Assembly: GCF_003576645.1 (NCBI RefSeq)
Contig: NC_044930.1
Location: 25,664,403-25,728,402 of the forward strand
Source of the DNA: Ipomoea triloba
Taxonomy: Eukaryota > Streptophyta > Magnoliopsida > Solanales > Convolvulaceae
Direction: 5' to 3'
Length of the DNA stretch: 64,000 bases
Part shown: positions 56,762 to 64,000 of the stretch, in pieces
Position numbering within the stretch: the stretch's first letter is position 1
Layout of the letters: every line of letters begins with the position of its first letter
The notes under the pieces: model-generated
Told to the model about the DNA's origin: nothing
The model's input: only the letters and a program-made list of their open reading frames with translations
The model's database searches: none
Position numbers and translations under genes: made by a program

Positions 56762-58963
56762 ATGATGACCACACATTTGAAAGCTCAAAATCTTTGGAGC
56801 TTTGTTGATCCCGGTCTACCAGAAGGAGCTGATGCAGCTGCTGTACGGCGAGATCAATTGGTGTTGGGACAAATTCATCAAGGTGTCCATTACTCCATTT
56901 TTGGGCAGCTAGCTCGTGCTGAAACAGCAAAACAAGCTTGGGACATTTTGAAGGTGTCAAACAAAGGAGTTGACCGGTCACAGAAGTCTAAGCTGCAAAC
57001 GTTGAGAAGGTTGTATGATCGTTGTGAGATGACCTCTATAGAAACAGTAGATATGTATTTCTCTCGTCTTATTGATCTTGTTAATAAGATGAGGTTATAC
57101 GGAGACACAATTGAAGATGGTGCAGTGGTTGAAAAAGTTCTGCGAACGATGCCGATGAAGTATGACCATGTGGTGGCTTCAATAACGGAGTCACAGAATA
57201 CCGAGGACTTGACGATTGCCGAGTTAAAAGGTATGATAGAAAGTCATGTTGAAAGAATTGAGTCAAAATCGGAACCACTAGCAGAAGAGGCTTTGAAGAG
57301 CCATGTCACCCTTGATATGTCTGGCTCTAATCAAAGAAGTGGAGAAGCTGGTAGAGGTCGTGGAAGAGGAAGAGAAGGATTCAGAGGAAGAGGACGTGGT
57401 AACTCCAATCAAGGAAGAGGTGGAGGTAATACCAAGCAAGGTAGATTTCCATTTAATTGCTACAATTGCGGCAAGTACGGACACAAAATTGCAGATTGCT
57501 GGTATAAAGAGGATGATCATGAACAAGCAAATGTTGCTGAAAAATCTGGTGAGAGTTCTGCTGAACCTGGAATCTTATTTTTGGCCAGTAACAGTTTGTC
57601 TGCAGATGAAAACATATTGTTCTTGGATACTGGATGTAGTAACCATATGTGCGGAAAGAAGTTCTTGGATACTGGATGTAGTAACCATATGTGCGGAAAG
57701 AAGAAATTGTTTTCAGAATTGGATGAATCAGTTCGATCAAAGAAGAAATTGTTTTCAGAATTGGATGAATCAGTTCGATCTAAGAAGAAATTGTTTTCAG
57801 AATTGGATGAATCAGTTCGATCTGAAGTGACATTTGGGAATAAGTCAAAAGTGCCAATTTTGGGAAAAGGTAAAATCTTTATTAAGTTGAAGGATGGTAC
57901 TCACAATTTTATATCCGATGTGTTTTATGTTCCTGACTTACACCAAAATTTGTTAAGTATGGGGCAGTTGTCAGAAAAGGGATATAAAATAAATATCATT
58001 GGAGGGTGTTGTACCATCATTGATGCCAAGGGAGTTTTGATTGCAAAGGTAAATATGTCCCAAAATCGACTATTTCCTTTGGAAATCAATCATGCACATC
58101 TTACTTGCTTTAATTCTGAAATCCGAGATGATAATTGGTTGTGGCATATGCGGTTTGGGCATTTTCATTTCTCCGGATTAAATTATTTAGCAAGAAAGAA
58201 ACTTGTTTTCGATTTGCCAATTATTAATGTCCCTGACAAAATTTGTGAGAGTTGTTTGATTGGGAAGAAGCATAGAGAACCTTTTCCTGTAGGCAAGTCT
58301 AAAAGAGCAACAAAGCAGTTGGAGATTGTTCACTCAGATCTGTGTTCAGTGGAAGTTCCTTCAAATGGAGGTTGTAAAAACTTTATTACCTTCATTGATG
58401 ATTTCAGTAGAAAAACATGGGTTTATTTTCTGAAACAGAAGTCAGATGCATGTGATGTTTTTCAACAATTTAAGGTTTTTGTTGAAAAACAAAGTGGTTA
58501 TAAGATTAAAGTTTTGAGAATTGATAGAGGTACAGAATATATTGCTTGTGATGAATTTTTAAAGAAAAATGGTATTCAGCATCAGATGACAGCTAGGTAC
58601 ACTCCACAACAAAACGGGGTGGCTGAAAGGAAGAATAGGTCTATCATGGATATGGTGAGATGCATGATGAAATCTAAAAATCTGCCTAAACCTTTTTGGG
58701 CAGAAGCTGTTGCTTGTGCTATTCATGTGTTGAATAGGTGTCCAACTAAAAGTGTTCGTGATAAGACACCTAAGGAAGCTTGGAGTGGGAGTAAACCATC
58801 TATCAGACATCTCAAGGTTTTTGGATGTTTGGCATGTGCACATGTGCCAGATCAGTTGAGAAAGAAGTTGGACGATAAAGGTGAGAAGTGTATTTTTATT
58901 GGTTATAGTGACATTTCAAAGGCTTATAAATTGTATAATCCTGAAACTCAAAAGGTTGTTTAA
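56762..58963 (+). pseudogene. Copia gag-protease-integrase ORF, disabled element
   Basis: The frame is open from the primer site, but the first ATG is at 56762; the usual gag start just upstream seems lost. Order: gag core, RGRGRG-rich stretch, CCHC knuckle CYNCGKYGHKIADC (~57,460), protease FLDTGCS (57,620) present twice, the KKLFSELDESVRS block three times, GAG-pre-integrase LWHMRFGH and CESCLIGKKHR, then an integrase core with HSDLC, an Asp in DRGTEY, and Glu in NGVAERKN (D,D,E). It stops at 58963 (TAA). Remnants to 59507 carry further stops. RT begins (VKWVNKTKYKSSGEID, LVARGYKQQ) and is spliced by deletion to the RNase H end (SDIFSKPLK). Confidence 0.88.
57619..57830 (+). repeat. 42-bp duplications in the copia protease region
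   Basis: A 42-bp unit carrying the DTGCS active-site codons is present twice (anchors 57621 and 57663). Directly after it another 42-bp unit (KKLFSELDESVRS) is present three times (anchors 57701, 57743, 57785). All are in frame. Confidence 0.95.
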
Positions 58964-59540
58964 GTCGTGATGTCATTTTTGATGAATATGGTGCATGGGA
59001 TTGGTCAACTAAAGAAGAAATGTCAGTTGTTGTTCCCATTATTCCTGTTAATTAGCAATTGGTGCCAGATAATGTTCAGTCTTCTTTACAGCCAGAGTCA
59101 TCAGTTCGGAGATCTCAACGCGAGCGTCACTTACTAGCTCGTTTGGAAGATTATGTTTTGGGTAATGATAATGACTTGACTGATGAAGAGATTGTTCAGT
59201 TTGCTCTCTTTGCAGATTGTGACCCTATATCATTTAAGGAGGCTGCTACAAAAACTCATTGGCTTAAGGCAATGGATGAGGAGATTTGTGCCATTTAAAT
59301 GAACGGTACTTGGGAGTTAACAGACTTATCTCCCGGAAAGAAGCCAATTGGAGTAAAGTGGGTCAACAAAACCAAATACAAGTCAAGTGGTGAGATTGAC
59401 CATTTCAAGGCATGGTTGGTAGCAAGGGGTTACAAGCAACAATCAGATATCTTTTCAAAGCCATTGAAGACAAAGATATTTCTCAAACTGAAGAAGAAAT
59501 TGGGATGAAGAATATATCCAACTTGGTTTAAGGGGGGCAA

Positions 59541-59959
59541 TGTTGTAATAATAATAATAATATTATTATTATTATATAAACCAAGTGGAGCAAGATGGAA
59601 TGGATTTCGGTAGAGGCTTTAGTGCTTAATTATATCATGTGTGTCATTATGTGTGTGGAATGAATAAACCCATAAAACGTGGATTAGTGTAGTGGAGTAA
59701 TTTAGGGGATTGGGGTAGATATAGCACAAAACATGGAGTAGTGGATGAGTAATGTGTGACTAAATAATGAGTAGCTTTTGTCATCTTTGTATGCATATAT
59801 ATATATATATGTATTGCCGTAGGAATTGATGTGAATGAATGGAGTGAAGAAATAAAAGCAAAGCAAAATTCAGAAAAGTTTCCTAGCTATATTCCTTAGT
59901 CCTTTCCCCTCTTTCTCTCAATTAAATACATAGATATATTTGATTAAATATATCTAACA
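59541..59959 (+). repeat. Copia 3' LTR
   Basis: Nearly identical to the 5' LTR. It abuts the B5 leader region. Confidence 0.93.
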
Positions 59960-59964
59960 TCCCA

Positions 59965-60127
59965 TATCTCATCATTATATTGCTGCTATATATACTCCTC
60001 TCATTTCTTGCTCAGTAAATGCTCTGATCTGAGTTTCAGAAACACTTGATAATTTCAACAACTAATTACTCAGACCTTCAATCTCTCATCTGATATTACC
60101 CAAACCCAATTCACTAACTTCTTCAAG
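59965..60127 (+). promoter_or_regulatory. B5 leader, adjacent to the copia LTR
   Basis: GCTATATATACTCC (TATA-like), GAGTTTCAGAAACAC and CAATCTCTCATCTG, ending CTTCAAG|GTATGT at 60127. Acceptor TTCCAG at 61069. The retrotransposon has pushed any upstream W-box 3.7 kb away. Confidence 0.5.
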
Positions 60128-60129
60128 GT

Positions 60130-60339
60130 ATGTTTCATACTTTCTCCCGCTTCACTTAATTGAAGAATTCCTTTTTTTACTTTGATACAGTTTAGCATAA
60201 CTCACTCATCGTTGCATTTTCCCTCTCAATTCCTTTGCTTTTTGCTACATGTTTATTCACTGTATAAAATTTAATAATTTTGGACTAGATATATTTTAAT
60301 TGATGTGTTCACTATATATGAAAATATTCACTAATACTT

Positions 60340-60373
<34 letters not shown>

Positions 60374-61065
60374 TAGCCCATCAGCATACAAATAATTGAG
60401 AAAGCGTGGTAATGGTAACAAACTTTGCATTTTCTGTTGAATCACATGAAGTATAGAAACTAGGTAGCTAGAAGATGCAATGATTTTGCTGAGGATACTA
60501 TATATAATTCGACATATTAGATTTGAGTTAATACTAATTTAGTCTTTGATCGACTATAGTAGTTTTTCTCTGGTCTGCTCCATAACCCAAACCCAATTCC
60601 CTCTCAATTCCATTATCTTTTGCTGCTACATATTTATTCACTAAATTCATAATATATATTTCTCATTTTCATTGTGTGATAACTATATATTTCTCATTTT
60701 CATTTGTAATATAAAACATTTTCATACAAACAATATATAGCAGATTCCATATGCAATATATATGCCTCTATTAAAATTTAAATATAATAGCCCCACAGCA
60801 TACAAACAATTGAAAAACAAATTACAAATTTGTAATCGTAACAAACTTTGCATTTTTTTTGTTGAATCACATAAAGTTTAGAAACTATCTCTCTCGAAGA
60901 TGCAATGGTTTTGCTGAGTACGTATACTATAACAATTCAGTAGATTATATTTTAACCGTACCCATCTTGCATTGCATGCACAATCATCTCTGTTATAATT
61001 ATTCCATTTAATTTCTTGCTCTATAATTGTTCAAGACTAATTATTAACTTAGATATGATCGAGTT
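60130..61065. other. B5 5'UTR intron
   Basis: Family intron text (GTTTAGCATAACTC, TGCTACATGTTTATTCACTG, CATATATAGCAG-like words) with (TA)n at ~60,347-60,372. A second partial leader is at ~60,560-60,610. No gene. Confidence 0.45.
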
Positions 61066-61094
61066 CCAGAAACAGTTTAGAGAAGTTCAATAGA

Positions 61095-64000
61095 ATGGCT
61101 TTAGATGGTGTAATCACTCTAATCAAAATAGTAGAGCAAGACCTTATGGAGCCCGAACTACTTTCGACTTTTGATGCTGGTGGAATGAAGGCGTGGCTGC
61201 TCGAAACCATCGAGTTGCTGTCTGCCAAGCTCTGCATTCTGCAAGCATTTTTGGAGGAGTGGTGTGAGACGAAAATGCGGAATGGCTGGTTTGATGATAA
61301 AGTTGCTGGAATATATGATGAGTATGAAATAAAATCTAAACTGGGACTAGTCTATTCGGAAGCTAAATGGTGGCATCTTCGTGGGACCTTGAAATCAATG
61401 GTAAGAGAAATTGAGGAAGTTGAAGAACGGATGCTGATGGTAAAAAAAGAAACTGCTTATGAGGGAAAGAACATCAAGGTTTGGGATACCTATCGAAGTG
61501 CTTTAGACCCTGAGGATGAAGTAATTGTAGGATTCCACAGTGATATAGAGGCGATAGTTAACCGCATCTGTTATTCACACTTTATGAGATCAGTTTTCAC
61601 CATTTTGAGGAATAGTAACATTCACAAGTTTCAGAAATATGTTGAAAATCTTGTGCTGAAACTACAAGTTATTCCACTCGTTTGGCGAAGGAGGCATAGG
61701 AAAAACTACATTAGTCAAAAGAGTCTATGGACATCCAATCACTATTGCTAGCTTTGACATTCGAGGGTGGGTAGTTTTGTCTAAGGATGCTAAATTCAAA
61801 GAGATTCTCATTGGTCTATTACATTGTATTTCACCAATAACAAGTGAAATCTACGACATAGATGATGCTCAAATAGCTAACCAATTATGCACAAGTTTGA
61901 TGGGCAAGAAATATTTAATTTTCTTGGATGATGTATGGACCACTGTTGCATGGGATGCCATCAAAAGATATTTTCCAGAGAATTTTAATGGAAGCCGGAT
62001 CTTAGTAACTACTCGGTTCAAAAAGGTGGCTAAGTACTTAAGTGCAGATCCCTACTATGTGAAGCATCAAACTTTAGACGATCATTGGGAATTATTTTCA
62101 AGGAAAGTGTTCGGGCAAAGCCATTGTGTTTCCCGTGAATATGAGAAAATTGGGAAACGCATTGTTTGTGGTTGTGGTGGATTACCCCTAGCAGTTGTTT
62201 TAATTTCTGGACTTTTGATGACAGCAAATGGGTCTCTAGAAATATGGAGAGATGTTGCCCGAACTTTGGATGGAGTTGGCATATATGATGACAGAATTTC
62301 AAAAATAGTTTCATTAAGCTACAAGTACTTACCTAGTCACTTGAAGGCTTGCTTTTATTATTTTGGTGTGTTTCCCGAAGATAGTGAGATTCCTGTTAAG
62401 AAATTAATCAACTTATGGGTTGCGGAGGGATTTATAAAGCAACATAACAATATGAGTTTGGAAGAAGTGGGAGAGAGTTATTTGCATGATCTCATTAATA
62501 GAAGTCTAGTTCAAACTAATGATCTAAGTATTGACGGCAAAGTTAAATCATGTAACATTCATGATCTAGTGCACGAGGTTTGTGTGAGAGAAGCAATTGA
62601 TGGGAATACATTGTGGATTATCAAAGACTACTATGCTCCAAAGGCTAGTCATTGGTTAAGCTGTCAAACAAGTCATTGGCCAATCACTCGAGCGAGTTAT
62701 GAGAATTGTGGTCCTGATGAAATCCATTCTGTTCTCTGCTTTGGTAAAGATGTATACCATTCAAAATGCAGGTTGGTATACCCATGTTTGAAATTGCTAA
62801 GAGTATTGGATTTATCATTAGTTAAATGCTCACAAGGCATGCCTCTTGAAATAACAGACTTGGTTTATTTGAGATACTTGGCTTTAAGTACCATTTGTTC
62901 TCTTTACAAGTTTCAATTTTTGAAGCATAAGAATTTAGTAACTCTCATAGTTACTTCATGGATGGAAAAATGCCCTTTGCAACTGCCATGTGATATTTTG
63001 GATTTGCCACAATTGAGGCATTTGCATGTTGACAAGAGATGTTCACAATATCTCCCTTGCTTAGTCAAAAAAGATCTACAAACTCTTTATTGGTTGAAAG
63101 TTGCTAGCTCCGACAAAAAACCAAACTTCAGATTTGTTCCAAACCTTAAGGAACTTGGGATTTACATTGAAAGCCAACTAGCGCCTAGCTATCTAGAGAG
63201 CCTTGTGCATTTACATCTACTTGAGAAGTTGAAGTTTGAAGTAGGAAGAGTTGAGTGCTTTTATCTACCAATAGGTTTGCCACCAAACCTTAAGAAGTTG
63301 ACACTTCGGTATACTTATCTTCCATGGAAGGAGATGGACACAATTGGCAAGTTGCCGCACCTTGAGGTGCTTAAACTAAAAGATTTCGCGTGTTGTGGTT
63401 CAAAGTGGGAACCATCGAAGCAGGGCTTTTGGAAATTAAAAGAACTTCTCATTTCACGTTCAGATCTCAAACATTGGAATGCAAGTTCTAATAATTTCAT
63501 AGTTTTGGAGAGCTTAGTCTTAAGATATTGTTGGGAATTGAAACAAGTTCCATTGAAGTTTGCAAAAATTGGAACATTGAAGTTGATTGTGTTAGATTGT
63601 TGTTATTCTTCTCTTGTGACTTCTGCAATGCAGATTTCCTCTACAAAGAGGTTATTTTTTGTGGGAACGACAGATTGTCTACTTCATGTTCGCGAAGTTA
63701 GAACCAAGGTTTCTCTCTAATTCTTTTTCATTATTTAAAAATTTGAGTTTACTGCCTTCTAATTTCATGTATTAATTTAATTATTTATTTTTGTACTCAT
63801 TCTCAATCACTTTTCAAGGTTGAATTACCAAATAATGAAAGCTTTGAAGAAGAAATTGTAGTAAACTCTGAAGAAGAAAATGTGGAAAGTGTCAAAAGCT
63901 CTGAAGAAAAATGTGTGAAAAGCTTTGAAGAAGAAAGTGTGAAAAGCTTTGAAGAAATTGTAGAAAGCTCTGAAGAAGAATGTTTGAAAATTTCTAAAGA
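61095..64000 (+). pseudogene. CNL (R1-like) gene B5, frameshifted in the P-loop
   Basis: The ATG matches B1/B4 (MALDGVITLIKIVEQD). The frame runs to ~61,680, where paralogues have CTCGTTGGGGAAGG and this copy has CTCGTTTGGCGAAGG: one extra base plus a substitution, exactly at the P-loop. From there the other frame continues unbroken to 63720 with every later motif: FLDDVW kinase-2, GSRILVTTR, GGLPLAV, FPED, IHD at 62557-62565, full LRRs, TKVSL. Exon 1 would end at 63708, intron 110 bp, tail exon from 63819 (VELPNNESFEEEIVVNS...) running off the window with at least seven acidic blocks. A single lesion in an otherwise clean gene suggests a very recent loss, or a sequencing error. Confidence 0.85.
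63819..64000 (+). other. B5 tail exon, partial
   Basis: In phase with the B5 LRR frame across AAG|GT...TTTTCAAG|GTTGAA. Repeats of SFEEESVK / SSEEE type continue to the window edge. Confidence 0.6.

Larger units (their letters stand above)
56215..59959 (+). mobile_element. Ty1/copia LTR retrotransposon, young but RT-deleted
   Basis: LTRs 56215-56631 (417 bp) and 59541-59959 (419 bp) start TGTTGTAATAAT and end ...CTAACA. They differ by one substitution and one extra TA unit. Target duplication TCCCA on both sides (56210-56214, 59960-59964). The primer site TGGTATCAGAGC (initiator Met type) follows the left LTR, and AAGGGGGGCAA (polypurine tract) precedes the right one. Coding: gag, zinc knuckle, protease and integrase are present, but most of RT and RNase H is deleted. 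Full copia elements are near 5 kb; this is 3.7 kb. Confidence 0.95.

Noticed and set aside
1..64000. CRISPR arrays, operons, bacterial promoters
   Set aside because: The sequence is plant nuclear DNA; the only regular repeats are microsatellites, tail octads and transposon arrays.

Overview
This window is nuclear DNA of a flowering plant. It is AT-rich and intron-bearing, with dense microsatellites, MITEs, SINEs, LTR retrotransposons and a CACTA transposon. Its backbone is a tandem, same-strand array of CC-NB-LRR (CNL) disease-resistance genes. The proteins resemble the R1 / 'late blight resistance protein R1A-like' group of asterids. A Convolvulaceae (Ipomoea-like) host is my best guess from the protein style; nothing in the window proves it.

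Layout. 1-332 is the 5' end of a TIR-type (TNL) resistance gene on the minus strand, running off the left edge. 0.8-8.6 kb is a transposon graveyard. It holds MITEs, an inverted-repeat element at 2.8-4.2 kb, the 5' half of a Ty3-type element with a tRNA-Asp-like primer site and an odd 408-aa ORF at 4.6-7.36 kb, and a long-TIR element with a nested MITE at 7.36-8.6 kb. A broken second TNL 5' end is split around the Ty3-type element. From 8.6 kb to the end lies the CNL array: fragment F1 (9.0-9.5), pseudogene A1 (11.6-14.6), B1 (17.2-20.1), fragment F2 (20.7-21.8), B2 (25.3-28.4), pseudogene A2 (30.0-32.05, LRR deleted, followed by a Pack-MULE-like insertion), B3 (40.2-43.2), fragment F3 (44.0-45.1), B4 (50.8-53.7), LRR scrap F4 (54.1) and B5 (61.1 to the right edge, frameshifted in the P-loop). 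A 2.15-kb CACTA element fills 35.4-37.6 kb. A very young, RT-deleted copia element (56.2-60.0 kb) lies immediately upstream of B5.

Gene model shared by the array. There is a WRKY W-box/TATA promoter, a recognisable pyrimidine-rich 5' leader ending at a consensus donor (AAG|GTATGC), and a long 5'UTR intron ending TTCCAG. One large exon encodes CC-NB-ARC-LRR. A ~110-bp intron then starts at ACTAAG|GTTTCT, and a last exon encodes a Glu/Ser-rich acidic tail that always begins VELP. The intron carries an in-frame stop just inside it, so splicing versus retention would decide whether the receptor carries the tail. Four loci (B1, B2, B3, B4) have uninterrupted NLR frames; A1, A2 and B5 are broken.

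Most unusual signals: (i) the repeat-built C-terminal tail exon, which also occurs as orphan copies; (ii) tandem duplications of exactly 42 bp at five separate places (one a triplication) plus one of 43 bp, hitting NLR exons, a retrotransposon protease and non-coding DNA alike; (iii) a Pack-MULE-like element carrying a captured fragment resembling a DUF868 gene, itself hit by a hAT MITE with a perfect 8-bp target duplication.
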